Counted from the stretch's first letter, positions 32,241 to 40,770 are shown. The stretch is 64,000 nt of DNA from Chitinophagales bacterium (GCA_017303875.1 JAFLBP010000018.1:62001-126000); one strand, 5' to 3'. The notes: generated by a model from the sequence alone, not told the origin. Numbers and translations: made by a program.

Positions 32241-35216
32241 TTAATAAGGAGAATAGGGTGGAGGATAGTGTTGAGTCAATGGAAGACAGTTTCCCGACGT
32301 TCCAGTATACAAATATTGTCTTGTTTCTCCATTAACAAGCATATTTGCTACTACTTGTCTGCGATTACTGTTTTCAGATGTTGACCTAATTAAACCAGCC
32401 CAGGTTTCTATATCATAATCACAACCTCCCATATTCCAAGGCATGGTTAAATTCCCAACCCTATCTGCCGCAAAAATTTTTGCATCAGCCTCAATTAGAG
32501 CTAAAGACCCGCCTGGTTTGACGTTTATGGCATAGTTTCCGCTGCCATCTTTTGATTTCACAAGTTCCCCATTTAAATATTGTGATGCATGAAAAACCTC
32601 TTCAAACAAAGCGAATGTTCTACCGCCCAGCAATTTTGAAGATTCCTCCTGAGGCGCCCCTGTTCCTACCCAAGATGGGACTACAATATTGATTGCACTC
32701 CCATCCTTTTCTGAATTTATTTCAGCAACTGCATCTTTAGCATTCATCTTATTTGCATCATCTGTGAACGTAAACTTTTGAGTTGATTTATCAAGAAGAT
32801 CAATTATTGCTGCAAAAGCTGGATCATAATCAGTGTTATCTTTCACTTTCCCCTTTTTGTTTACGTATGTTTTGTTGGTATAATTTTCAACAAATCTCTG
32901 AATATTTGAATTGGCATACACAACCGTATCTCCTAGAAAATCAGATAATAGAACAGGATTATTACCCATACCGGTATAAACACTTTGCTGAACAGTTGGT
33001 TTAGGATCAGCCTGCCACCACCTCCCAAGAGCAACGTCATACGATCTGTAGAATGCGCTTTCAATATTCACATTGAAAAAGTCCATCCTTTCTATGCCAT
33101 TGAATCTATACATATTTGTTCCCCCGCCTGCAAAACCCTCCATTTCCATGCCGAAGGGGTAGTAATGGTGCTCATCCAGAAACTGCGGGGCGGTTCCGTT
33201 GGCCCGGAAATTCACCCGGGCGTTGCCGAGGTGGTCGCGCAGGCTGTATTCATAATACCAGGCTGTGGCGCCGTTGGGTGTCAGTCGGCCTTCGCTGTGG
33301 TAAATGGCTTCCGTATTGGCGCCATTGTACTCTATGCCGTTCACATAGTTCTTTTCACTGTTTATGGTCGTGTTAGTCAGTGCCTTTTGGCCGAGTTTCG
33401 CACCGTCGGCGGTATATACAAACTCTATCTTACGGCCGCTGCCATCGGTAAATGTCAGCAGGCGCGGGAGGTTGAGGTGGTTATAGGCGACCGTAAATTT
33501 TTTGTGTTTGTCTTCCGTGAGGTTTCCGGCCGCATCATACAGGTAGTGATTCCCGGATGCTGGCGGAGCGTACACAAAACCTTTGGTGGCACTGCCGGCA
33601 TCTACCACGCGCGTCAGGCGGTCGGGATTGACAGCGTCGTCAAAGTAGTATGTCAATTGGTCGATCACTCCGAAAGTACTGGTTCCTGTGGTTACACCCC
33701 GGCGGGTATAGTTTTTAATGTTGCCGTTGTTGTCGTAGCTGATACCCGACTCTGAGTAGTTGTTCGTCAGAGACCAACTTCCCAAAACGAAAGTATGGTG
33801 TGCGGCGGCACTTAGGCGGTTGTTGGCATCATACGTAAACCGGTAGGCATGGCGGGTCTGGCAGGAAGAACCATTATATACACGCCATTCTGCTGCCGCA
33901 ATGTTACCGTTGTACTGGGCGGTCCAGCCTGTTGGAGGGGCCTCATAATACAGTCCCAATTTAAACAAATCGAGGTTGTTATTTCCCGCTTGCATCGTAC
34001 AGTTGGCCGGGTCATTAATACCCGTCATCCACCCGCGTATATTATAGGTGTAGTCGAGTGTTTGCAGGTAGGAGTAGCTTGTTCCGGGGGTAGGTAATGG
34101 CGTGCCACTAAAATTGGAGGCATGTAACTTACGGGTCAGTACACGACCCAGTTCATCGTACGTAAAAGCGGCAATAATTTCTCGCTTTTGTGTACCAACC
34201 TGGTGAGCGACAAACAAGGTGCGGCCTGCGTGATCATATACATAATCCTCGCGTATCGTATACGCCTTTGCTGTACCTCCGGGAGGAGTAGCGGTATGAT
34301 CCCGTCGTTTTTTCACAATCCGATCGGCAAAGTCGTAGCTACTGCTTTCTATATCTGCACCTGAAAGGTGGTTTTGTGCGTTGGTTTGTATCACGCGCAA
34401 CTCCTTATCGTAATATATACGATTGATAAGGAAGGTTGTAGGAGCAGTATTATCTACTTTGAGTACCCCAACCTGGGTAGCGGTAGCCAACCCGCGTGTT
34501 CTGCCAAATGCACTGGTCGCATAACCGGCTTCCACCGGATTGGTATATTGCTCCGTAGTAGCTACGGTGCCATCATTATTCAGGTCGTAGTCGTCGTAGT
34601 AAAACGCCTTGTACACCTGAACATTGTTGTTATCCGTAGGGAAGGTAGTTGCCGTGTAGTAATGTGTTGTCGCCGCCGTGGAAGCGATTTCATACAAGGG
34701 ATTTCCTCCGGCCGGTGCCGAAGTCCCGATATATTTCCCGCTGATGATCGGACGGCTGAGAATATCATAACGGGTAATCATTTTTACGCCGTTGGGATCT
34801 GTAACCATCACGGCGCGGTCGAGGCGGTCGTAGGCATAGGTGCTTGTTCCGCCAGAGGGGACGGTCTTGGAAGCCAGTCGGCCCCGATCATCATAGGTAT
34901 GCTTGAAGATCATGCCGCTGTAGATACTGTTCAGGTAGTTCCAGTTGTTGCTCGTCTTCATCTTTTTAACGGCCTCCGGAGGTAACATTACATACAAACG
35001 CCCAAAGTCGTCGTATATTGAATACGTACTTGCATAATCATTGACATCTACCCCCGTAAGCGGACTAATCAATTGCTTTTTTTCCAGCACTACCCTGCCT
35101 AATTTATCCTTAAACTGGTAGGAAAGCATCTCGTTTTCATCTGTAATTTTGGAAACTGTCAGCAAGTTATTGCCAAAAAAAGTATTATTGGTGAAGTCTC
35201 TTACCCCGTCATCCAC
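32241..35216 (-). CDS. RHS repeat protein, 5'-truncated, with degenerate HExxH tip (tip 1)
   Basis: 991 codons from GTG at 35216; the homologous frame extends to 35360 (DETRFE and SPLNRPLES, typical of the Bacteroidota RHS group) where a TGA stops it, so the true N-terminal part is missing. Many YD repeats (YDDFGRLYVM, YDRLDRAVMV, YDAAGNLTED) lead to the core EHHYYPFGMEMEGF and YDVALGRWWQADP. The tip has LFEEVFHASQYLNG at residues 870-883, aligned to the HELTH motif of tip 3 but with Glu in place of the first His, and LIEADAKIFA at the third-ligand position. It may be inactive or use another chemistry. Confidence 0.82.
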   Translation of the reverse strand: MDDGVRDFTNNTFFGNNLLTVSKITDENEMLSYQFKDKLGRVVLEKKQLISPLTGVDVNDYASTYSIYDDFGRLYVMLPPEAVKKMKTSNNWNYLNSIYSGMIFKHTYDDRGRLASKTVPSGGTSTYAYDRLDRAVMVTDPNGVKMITRYDILSRPIISGKYIGTSAPAGGNPLYEIASTAATTHYYTATTFPTDNNNVQVYKAFYYDDYDLNNDGTVATTEQYTNPVEAGYATSAFGRTRGLATATQVGVLKVDNTAPTTFLINRIYYDKELRVIQTNAQNHLSGADIESSSYDFADRIVKKRRDHTATPPGGTAKAYTIREDYVYDHAGRTLFVAHQVGTQKREIIAAFTYDELGRVLTRKLHASNFSGTPLPTPGTSYSYLQTLDYTYNIRGWMTGINDPANCTMQAGNNNLDLFKLGLYYEAPPTGWTAQYNGNIAAAEWRVYNGSSCQTRHAYRFTYDANNRLSAAAHHTFVLGSWSLTNNYSESGISYDNNGNIKNYTRRGVTTGTSTFGVIDQLTYYFDDAVNPDRLTRVVDAGSATKGFVYAPPASGNHYLYDAAGNLTEDKHKKFTVAYNHLNLPRLLTFTDGSGRKIEFVYTADGAKLGQKALTNTTINSEKNYVNGIEYNGANTEAIYHSEGRLTPNGATAWYYEYSLRDHLGNARVNFRANGTAPQFLDEHHYYPFGMEMEGFAGGGTNMYRFNGIERMDFFNVNIESAFYRSYDVALGRWWQADPKPTVQQSVYTGMGNNPVLLSDFLGDTVVYANSNIQRFVENYTNKTYVNKKGKVKDNTDYDPAFAAIIDLLDKSTQKFTFTDDANKMNAKDAVAEINSEKDGSAINIVVPSWVGTGAPQEESSKLLGGRTFALFEEVFHASQYLNGELVKSKDGSGNYAINVKPGGSLALIEADAKIFAADRVGNLTMPWNMGGCDYDIETWAGLIRSTSENSNRRQVVANMLVNGETRQYLYTGTSGNCLPLTQHYPPPYSPY
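33121..33329. repeat. Duplicated RHS core DNA, copy 1
   Basis: Matches 31400-31608 with an offset of 1721 bp, no gaps and about 8 mismatches. It lies in the RHS 1 core just before the tip and could serve as the recombination site for exchanging tip 1 with tip 2. Confidence 0.9.
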
Positions 35217-35364
35217 GGAATTTGCGACAAAAAGCGCTTCGTTGGTATGGCCATTTCCGATGCGCCATGTCGAACCAGCCGCGCCACTTTCGAGGGGGCG
35301 GTTGAGTGGCGAAGCTTCAAATCGGGTTTCGTCATAGCCATAGCCAGTAGGTAACTTCCTTCAA

Positions 35365-35394
35365 AATCCTTCTACAATAAATTGTAGAAGGATT
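35365..35394 (-). terminator. Perfect hairpin at the broken 5' end of RHS 1
   Basis: Arms of 14 bp (35365-35378 and 35381-35394; core CCTTCTACAAT and ATTGTAGAAGG) have a 2-bp loop. On the minus strand the stem is followed by TTTTG, so it can terminate the 35948-35394 gene, whose stop codon overlaps its edge. The RHS reading frame opens immediately after it, with no start codon or promoter in view. Confidence 0.65.
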
Positions 35395-35948
35395 CAACCG
35401 AGCAGATGACCGAATATACCCCTGGCCGGTTTCAGACACGGTGACGTATTCTTTTTTTGCATTCGTTTATTTTGTCGGTACAGACATTTTAGGTCGAGGT
35501 TTTCAACAAAAAATTGATTCAAAAAACGACGTTCGGTACGCAGCACGTAGCGGCTAAACCTGACATCATTAAAAAAAGATGAAAAATCATTTACCCTAAA
35601 GCCTTTTAGCCTGAACAGGCTTTTTGCGACAGCATCGTAAGCAACGATAAAATGCGCATCCATTGCAAACTGGTAGTGCGTTTTTTTGTCATACGCCAGA
35701 TGTACTTCTACAAACACGATATTTTCTGAAAACCCTCTTTGTGTTAAAACCCTGTACTCTAACGTATCGCTGAAAAAACGCTCAACCTGTTCATATTGAC
35801 GCAGATTATTCATGTATGGCAGCAAATGCGTTTTGAGATGCAGCATCAGGTAGGCTGAATCAGGAATGGAGGTTTGCTGTGCAGGACAATATATTGGCAA
35901 TCCGGTGATCATCAACAGAATGTAAATACGACTTAGCATTTCTGACAT
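35394..35948 (-). CDS. Hypothetical secreted protein at the head of the RHS array
   Basis: 184 residues with a signal peptide (SRIYILLMITGLPIYCPAQ). The mature part is rich in aromatic and basic residues (FSRYVLRTERRFLNQFFVENL), with a basic C-terminus (RQNKRMQKKNTSP). No family is recognised. It is similar in size, exported and on the same strand as the candidate immunity genes of the array, and may be the partner of a lost tip. Confidence 0.55.
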   Translation of the reverse strand: MSEMLSRIYILLMITGLPIYCPAQQTSIPDSAYLMLHLKTHLLPYMNNLRQYEQVERFFSDTLEYRVLTQRGFSENIVFVEVHLAYDKKTHYQFAMDAHFIVAYDAVAKSLFRLKGFRVNDFSSFFNDVRFSRYVLRTERRFLNQFFVENLDLKCLYRQNKRMQKKNTSPCLKPARGIFGHLLG

Positions 35949-36129
35949 TTGGGAGTGTATTCGTATGATTCTTAATCCCTTAACAAACGTAACAACAGCG
36001 TTTTCTCATACAGTGAAGCCAGCTTTTCACCAAGCCATATCATACCTTGACACAGTGTAGCACGGAGACGCGTTTGCGTATCGTTATATTTACCAAAATA
36101 TTTCTTCATTTTAAAAACCAGCTTATCAC

Positions 36130-36864
36130 ATGCAAGTCAGACTTATCGCAGCAATTGTGCTTACTTTGTACAGCACCTGTTTGCACGCACAATGGAACAT
36201 GAAGGACGGTATCATCACCGTGAAAGGTGTGGCAGAAGTCAGCATCGTCCCAGATCAAATTGATCTTGAAATTACGCTACACGAATATGAAGTGGAAGAA
36301 AAGAAGATCAAAGTTGGTACACGTGATGAATATGAATACGACGAAAAGAAAATCGAAATTGATTCCCTCGAAAAACAACTCTATCAAATTATGGCCGCCC
36401 ACAACATCCCCAAAAGCAACTTATCACTCTCCCAGGACGAGTATAGCTGGTGGTACTATCGATGGTACTACAGAACGCAAGGGCGATTAACCTTTAAGCT
36501 CCGCCTCGACAACAACCCGGAACTGAGTAAGTTTATTAAAGCGTTGTTCATCCCGGGGATAGAATCGATGCGGATTGTCGCCAACCATCACAAAGACGCG
36601 CACCAACTGCGCCAGCAGGCAAAAATTGAAGCCATGAAAGCAGCCAAAGCCAAAGCCGAACTTCTACTCAACAGCGTAGGCTATAAACTCGGAAAACTTG
36701 TCAGTGTAAATGAAGAATATGATCAATATCAAAACTACTACAGCGGTAGTGGCGGTGACTTTACGAGTAATGTCTATATCCGAAGTAATACTTCAGGAGA
36801 AATGGATGCCATGTCAACCATCAAGGTGCGATACTCCGTCACGGCACAATTCAGGATAAAATAG
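36130..36864 (+). CDS. SIMPL domain (DUF541) periplasmic protein
   Basis: 244 residues with a signal peptide (IVLTLYSTCLHAQW). The SIMPL domain fills the mature part: GIITVKGVAEVSIVPDQIDLEI at the start, KAAKAKAELLLNSVGYKLGKLVSVNE in the middle and STIKVRYSVTAQFRI at the end. Family members such as BP26/OMP28 form periplasmic oligomers; the role is unclear. An unusual acidic/basic insert (EVEEKKIKVGTRDEYEYDEKKIEID) lies at about residues 58-82. A bidirectional terminator follows. Confidence 0.9.
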   Translation: MQVRLIAAIVLTLYSTCLHAQWNMKDGIITVKGVAEVSIVPDQIDLEITLHEYEVEEKKIKVGTRDEYEYDEKKIEIDSLEKQLYQIMAAHNIPKSNLSLSQDEYSWWYYRWYYRTQGRLTFKLRLDNNPELSKFIKALFIPGIESMRIVANHHKDAHQLRQQAKIEAMKAAKAKAELLLNSVGYKLGKLVSVNEEYDQYQNYYSGSGGDFTSNVYIRSNTSGEMDAMSTIKVRYSVTAQFRIK

Positions 36865-36875
36865 TCCCAACAAAC

Positions 36876-36925
36876 AAAAAAACCGCCCGACAGCACACAA
36901 GGCGCGTCGGGCGGTTTAATTTTTA
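36876..36925. terminator. Bidirectional intrinsic terminator ending the ribosomal operon
   Basis: A 12-bp stem, AAACCGCCCGAC (36880-36891) with GTCGGGCGGTTT (36906-36917), has an A-rich run before it and AATTTTT after it, so it can stop both the SIMPL gene (plus) and the rpsJ-rplQ operon (minus). Confidence 0.85.
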
Positions 36926-36940
36926 AAAGCAGGAGCGCAA

Positions 36941-37618
36941 TTAAGCGTCTTCGCCTTCTTTCTTTTCTTCTTCAGCAGCCGGTGTTTCTTCTGCGGCAGG
37001 AGCAGCTGCTTCTTCAGCTACTTCGGCAACAGCTTCAACTACAGGCTCCGCAGCGGGTGTTTCTACTACAGCTTCTACAGCAGCAGCAGTCTCTTCCACT
37101 ACAGGTGCTACGGCTTCTTCAACAACAGCTTCAGCAGCAGCTGCTTCCGCTACCGGAATGTTGGCATTGGCGTTTTCAGCGGCCTCAATGATCGCTTTTT
37201 TGCCACCACGACGCGTGCGTTTTGCCGGACGTGTTTTACCTGCATTCGGGTTGTAGTTTTCGTTGAAGTCTACCAGTTCAATCAGCGCTGTCTCGGCGCC
37301 GTCACCACGACGGAAGCCCAACTTGATGACGCGTACATAACCACCCGGACGATCGCCTACTTTCGCAGCGATAGTACTGAAGAGTTCGGTAACGGCATCT
37401 TTGTTTTGCAGGTAGCTGAACACCACACGACGCGAGTGCGTAGTATTGTCTTTCGCCTTGGTGATAAGCGGCTCCGCGTAGCGGCGCAGGGCTTTGGCCT
37501 TGGCCAGCGTCGTGGTAATACGCTTGTGTGTAATCAGGGCGATAGCCAGGTTGGCTAAAAGGGCGCGGCGGTGGCTGGCGGTACGGCCGAGGTTATTAAC
37601 CTTATCTCCGTGTCTCAT
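36941..37618 (-). CDS. rplQ: 50S ribosomal protein L17 with long Ala/Glu tail
   Basis: 225 residues; the first 125 are ordinary L17 (MRHGDKVNNLGRTASHRRALL, then GDRPGGYVRVIKLGFRRGD), located at the exit tunnel of the large subunit. The remaining 100 residues, after a basic hinge (KRTRRGGKK), are of low complexity and made almost only of Ala, Glu, Val, Pro and Thr. L17 of Bacteroidota often has some extension, but this one is long. It is the last gene of the cluster. Confidence 0.97.
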   Translation of the reverse strand: MRHGDKVNNLGRTASHRRALLANLAIALITHKRITTTLAKAKALRRYAEPLITKAKDNTTHSRRVVFSYLQNKDAVTELFSTIAAKVGDRPGGYVRVIKLGFRRGDGAETALIELVDFNENYNPNAGKTRPAKRTRRGGKKAIIEAAENANANIPVAEAAAAEAVVEEAVAPVVEETAAAVEAVVETPAAEPVVEAVAEVAEEAAAPAAEETPAAEEEKKEGEDA

Positions 37619-37713
37619 GTCTGAAAATACCTGTTTTAAGGTGGCGGCACCGGAGCAAACTTATGCTCAGAACGGTTACCGCACTTGTGAAAAAATAGTG
37701 CGTACGCCGGGGA

Positions 37714-38712
37714 CTAGTCCTCTTCGAGCTTGTACTTGGAGAGGTCCATACCAAAGGTAAGGCCCTTATCCTGGAGCAGCTCTTCGATTTCTACCAGCGA
37801 TTTTTTACCAAAGTTGCGGAACTTGAGCAGTTCGTGCGTGTCGTAGCGAACCAGTTCAGCCAGGGTGTTGATCTTGGCGGCCTTGAGGCAGTTGTAAGCG
37901 CGCACGCTGAGGTCGAGATCTTCGAGGGAAGTCTTGAGCAGTTTGCGCATGTGCAGGATGTGTTCATCCACCACATTTTCTTCGCGGCTGGCCGGTGTGT
38001 CGAAGGTGATGTTGTCGTCGGTGATCAGCATGAGGTGCTGGATCAGGATACGACTGGCTTCGCGGATGGCGTCTTCCGGGTGGATGGTGCCGTCCGTTTT
38101 CACTTCGATGGTGAGTTTTTCGTAGTCGGTACGTTGGCCTACGCGGGTATTTTCCACGCGGTAAGCAACGTTTTTGATGGGCGTGTAGATGGCGTCGATC
38201 GGAATAACACCGATAGCGGCATCTTTAGCCATGCCGTCTTCTGCGGGTTGGTAGCCACGGCCCTTGGTAACGGTCAGTTCCATTTCCAGGGTAACAGAAG
38301 GCTCCATACGGCAGAGCAGGAGTTCGGGGTTCATCACCTTGAAAACGTTGGTGAACTCCTCGATATGACCGGCACGGAATTCTTCGCGACCACTGATGGT
38401 CAGGTAGATTTTTTCCGGGTGGCCTTTTTCGTCCTGAACGGTCGGCTTGATACGGACTTGTTTAAGGTTGAGCACGATATCCACCACGTCTTCCACGACG
38501 CCACGGATGGTGGCAAATTCGTGGTCAACACCGCCGATACGCACGGCGCTGATCGCGTAACCTTCCAGGGAGGAGAGGAGTACACGACGGAGCGAGTTAC
38601 CGACCGTTTGGCCAAAACCCGGCTCTAATGGTTTGAATTCGAAGGTGCCTTCAAAATCAGTTGCTTTTTGAAGCAGGATTTTGTCGGGCTTTTGGAAATT
38701 GAGAATACTCAT
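37714..38712 (-). CDS. rpoA: RNA polymerase alpha subunit
   Basis: 332 residues, normal length. The N-terminal domain that dimerises and binds beta/beta' (FEFKPLEPGFGQTVGNSLRRVLL, then GRGYQPAE) is followed by the C-terminal domain that contacts UP elements and activators (VRAYNCLKAAKINTLAELV, ending NFGKKSLVEIEE). It lies between rpsD and rplQ as in all Bacteroidota, with a 130-bp spacer to rpsD that contains no clear promoter. Confidence 0.98.
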   Translation of the reverse strand: MSILNFQKPDKILLQKATDFEGTFEFKPLEPGFGQTVGNSLRRVLLSSLEGYAISAVRIGGVDHEFATIRGVVEDVVDIVLNLKQVRIKPTVQDEKGHPEKIYLTISGREEFRAGHIEEFTNVFKVMNPELLLCRMEPSVTLEMELTVTKGRGYQPAEDGMAKDAAIGVIPIDAIYTPIKNVAYRVENTRVGQRTDYEKLTIEVKTDGTIHPEDAIREASRILIQHLMLITDDNITFDTPASREENVVDEHILHMRKLLKTSLEDLDLSVRAYNCLKAAKINTLAELVRYDTHELLKFRNFGKKSLVEIEELLQDKGLTFGMDLSKYKLEED

Positions 38713-38842
38713 ATGGTGGAACGTTCCGTAATTGTAACTGGAATCGAAAGTTGTTGGGGAAAGGCGAGCGGTTTGGGGAATATATTAAAGCGCAAAATGG
38801 TTGGCGTCCTGGTGGAGCGCCAACCTGTTTTGCGTTTATGTT

Positions 38843-39457
38843 TTATTTCGAGTACAACTCGACGATCAACTGCTCATTGATTTTTTCCGGGATGTGGGCG
38901 CGCTCCGGGTAAGAGAGGAAAATACCCTGCATTTTATCAGGGTTCCATTCCAACCAGGGGAATTTGCGTACATCTGCGGTTTTGGCGCCAACGTGGGTAG
39001 TCACCACTTCCATACCTTTGGAGCGACCGCGTACTGCGATCACATCGCCGGGTTTCAGCGAGTAAGACGGAATGTTTACCACTTCACCGTTAACGGTAAT
39101 ATGGCGGTGGCCAACCAACTGACGGGCGCCGCGACGAGTCGGGGCGATGCCGAGGCGGAAGACCGTGTTGTCCAGACGCGCTTCGAGGAGTTGAAGCAAC
39201 ACCTCACCGGTTACACCGTGACGACGGGTAGCGTTGTGGAAAGTGCGGCGGAACTGACGTTCCAGTACGCCGTAAGTGTACTTGGCTTTCTGTTTTTCAG
39301 AGAGCTGCTGGGCGTAGTTGGAGGGCGCTTTTTTCTTACGCGTCAAGCCGTGCTGGCCGGGCGGGTGTTTACGACGTTCAAAGTATTTGTCGTAACCGAA
39401 AATCGCATCGCCAAACGTGCGTGCTTTTTTGGTAGTTGGTCCAGTATAACGAGCCAT
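38843..39457 (-). CDS. rpsD: 30S ribosomal protein S4
   Basis: 204 residues, normal length. S4 nucleates 30S body assembly and, in other bacteria, represses its own operon. The N-terminus (MARYTGPTTKKARTFGD) lacks the zinc-binding cysteines, so it is the Cys-minus form. The S4 RNA-binding domain is clear (RLDNTVFRLGIAPTRRGARQ, VGHRHITVNGEVVNI). Confidence 0.98.
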   Translation of the reverse strand: MARYTGPTTKKARTFGDAIFGYDKYFERRKHPPGQHGLTRKKKAPSNYAQQLSEKQKAKYTYGVLERQFRRTFHNATRRHGVTGEVLLQLLEARLDNTVFRLGIAPTRRGARQLVGHRHITVNGEVVNIPSYSLKPGDVIAVRGRSKGMEVVTTHVGAKTADVRKFPWLEWNPDKMQGIFLSYPERAHIPEKINEQLIVELYSK

Positions 39458-39485
39458 CGTTAAATGTGCTGAGAGAGTTTAAAAA

Positions 39486-39878
39486 TTATACGCGACGACG
39501 CTTGGGAGGGCGGCAGCCGTTGTGGGGCAGCGGCGTCTCATCCCGGATCACCATCACTTTGATACCGCTCTGATCAATGGCGCGGATGGCAGCCTCACGA
39601 CCGGAGCCCGGGCCTTTTACGAAGACCTCTGCACTGCGCATACCAGCGTCGAAAGCAACTTTGGCGGCGTCATTGGCAGAAACCTGCGCAGCATACGGGG
39701 TGTTCTTTTTAGAACCGCGGAAACCCGATTTGCCAGCGGAAGACCAGGAGATCACCTCGCCTTGCTTGTTCGTGATCGAAATGATAAGGTTGTTGAAAGA
39801 AGCCTGAATGTAAACCAGCCCTTCAGGCGTAACTTTTACATTTCTTTTGACCGCTTTCTTGGATGTGTTCTTTGCCAT
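39486..39878 (-). CDS. rpsK: 30S ribosomal protein S11
   Basis: 130 residues, normal length. S11 sits on the 30S platform beside the mRNA exit. Signatures are VYIQASFNNLIISITNKQGE, SAGKSGFRGSKKNTPYAAQ, and the C-terminus ETPLPHNGCRPPKRRRV. It follows rpsM by a 93-bp spacer. Confidence 0.98.
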   Translation of the reverse strand: MAKNTSKKAVKRNVKVTPEGLVYIQASFNNLIISITNKQGEVISWSSAGKSGFRGSKKNTPYAAQVSANDAAKVAFDAGMRSAEVFVKGPGSGREAAIRAIDQSGIKVMVIRDETPLPHNGCRPPKRRRV

Positions 39879-39971
39879 TATATAAATGTTTGAGAACGTA
39901 CCGTTATGCCCGTATACATCCGCTGTAATTCATGCTAAGCTGCATGGCGGAGCGGTATGAAGGCAAAACGA

Positions 39972-40349
39972 TTACTTCGTTGCTTTTTTCTTGTTGGCCA
40001 CCGTTTTACGCTTGCCCTTACGGGTACGCGCGTTGGTACGGGTACGCTGACCACGAAGCGGCAACCCTTTACGGTGACGCAGGCCGCGGTAGCAACCAAT
40101 ATCCATCAGACGCTTGATGTTCATCTGAACCTCGGAGCGCAACTGACCTTCCGTTTTATATTCCTCGGCGATGATCCGCGAGATTGCTTTGATATTCTCG
40201 TCGTTCCAGCCTTCTACTTTTGTATCCTCTTCCACACCTGCTTTCTCTAAGATCGCGCGGGCAGAAGACGAACCAATTCCGTAGATGTAAGTCAGGCCGA
40301 TTACCCCTCTCTTGTTACGGGGCAAATCCACACCAGCAATACGTGCCAT
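39972..40349 (-). CDS. rpsM: 30S ribosomal protein S13
   Basis: 125 residues, normal length. S13 lies in the 30S head and contacts the P-site tRNA through its basic tail and L5 of the large subunit. Typical sequences are MARIAGVDLPRNKRGVIGLTY and YRGLRHRKGLPLRGQRTRTN, with a Lys-rich C-terminus. Confidence 0.98.
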   Translation of the reverse strand: MARIAGVDLPRNKRGVIGLTYIYGIGSSSARAILEKAGVEEDTKVEGWNDENIKAISRIIAEEYKTEGQLRSEVQMNIKRLMDIGCYRGLRHRKGLPLRGQRTRTNARTRKGKRKTVANKKKATK

Positions 40350-40381
40350 ATAGTGTTGTCTTTAGTTGTTTAAACCTGAGT

Positions 40382-40498
40382 TTAACCCTGACGTTGTTTG
40401 AACTTAGGGTTTTTCTTGTTGATTACATACAGTTTACCTTTACGGCGCACTATTTTGCAATCCGCAGAACGTTTCTTGATAGACGGTCTGACTCTCAT
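40382..40498 (-). CDS. rpmJ: 50S ribosomal protein L36
   Basis: 38 residues (MRVRPSIKKRSADCKIVRRK, ending NPKFKQRQG), too short for a long-frame search but unmistakable in its place between infA and rpsM. It has only one Cys, so it is the zinc-free form. Start ATG at 40498, stop at 40384-40382. Confidence 0.97.
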   Translation of the reverse strand: MRVRPSIKKRSADCKIVRRKGKLYVINKKNPKFKQRQG

Positions 40499-40551
40499 CG
40501 CTTTTTATCTTTGCGTTAGTCAAAAATGCTGTGTTGTATCTCGGGCAACAA

Positions 40552-40770
40552 TTACTTGTAACGGTAAGTGATGCGTCCTCGGGTCAAGTCGTAAGGCGAC
40601 ATTTCTACGGAAACTTTATCGCCAGGCAAAATACGAATGTAGTGCATACGCATTTTACCGGAAATCGTCGCCAGTACAATATGCCCGTTTTGCAGGCGTA
40701 CTTTGAAGTTGGCGTTGGAGAGGGCTTCCGTTACCTCCCCGTCTTGTTTGATTATGTCCTCTTTTGCCAT
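40552..40770 (-). CDS. infA: Translation initiation factor IF-1
   Basis: 72 residues, normal length, an OB-fold protein that occupies the 30S A site during initiation. The family core is EALSNANFKVRLQNGHIVLA, then MRMHYIRILPGDKVSVEMSPYDL. It lies between map and rpmJ. Confidence 0.98.
   Translation of the reverse strand: MAKEDIIKQDGEVTEALSNANFKVRLQNGHIVLATISGKMRMHYIRILPGDKVSVEMSPYDLTRGRITYRYK

Noticed and set aside
27843..35948. CRISPR array or insertion sequence as explanation for the repeats in the accessory region
   Set aside because: There are no regular spacers and no transposase or terminal inverted repeats; the repeated DNA is RHS core coding sequence.
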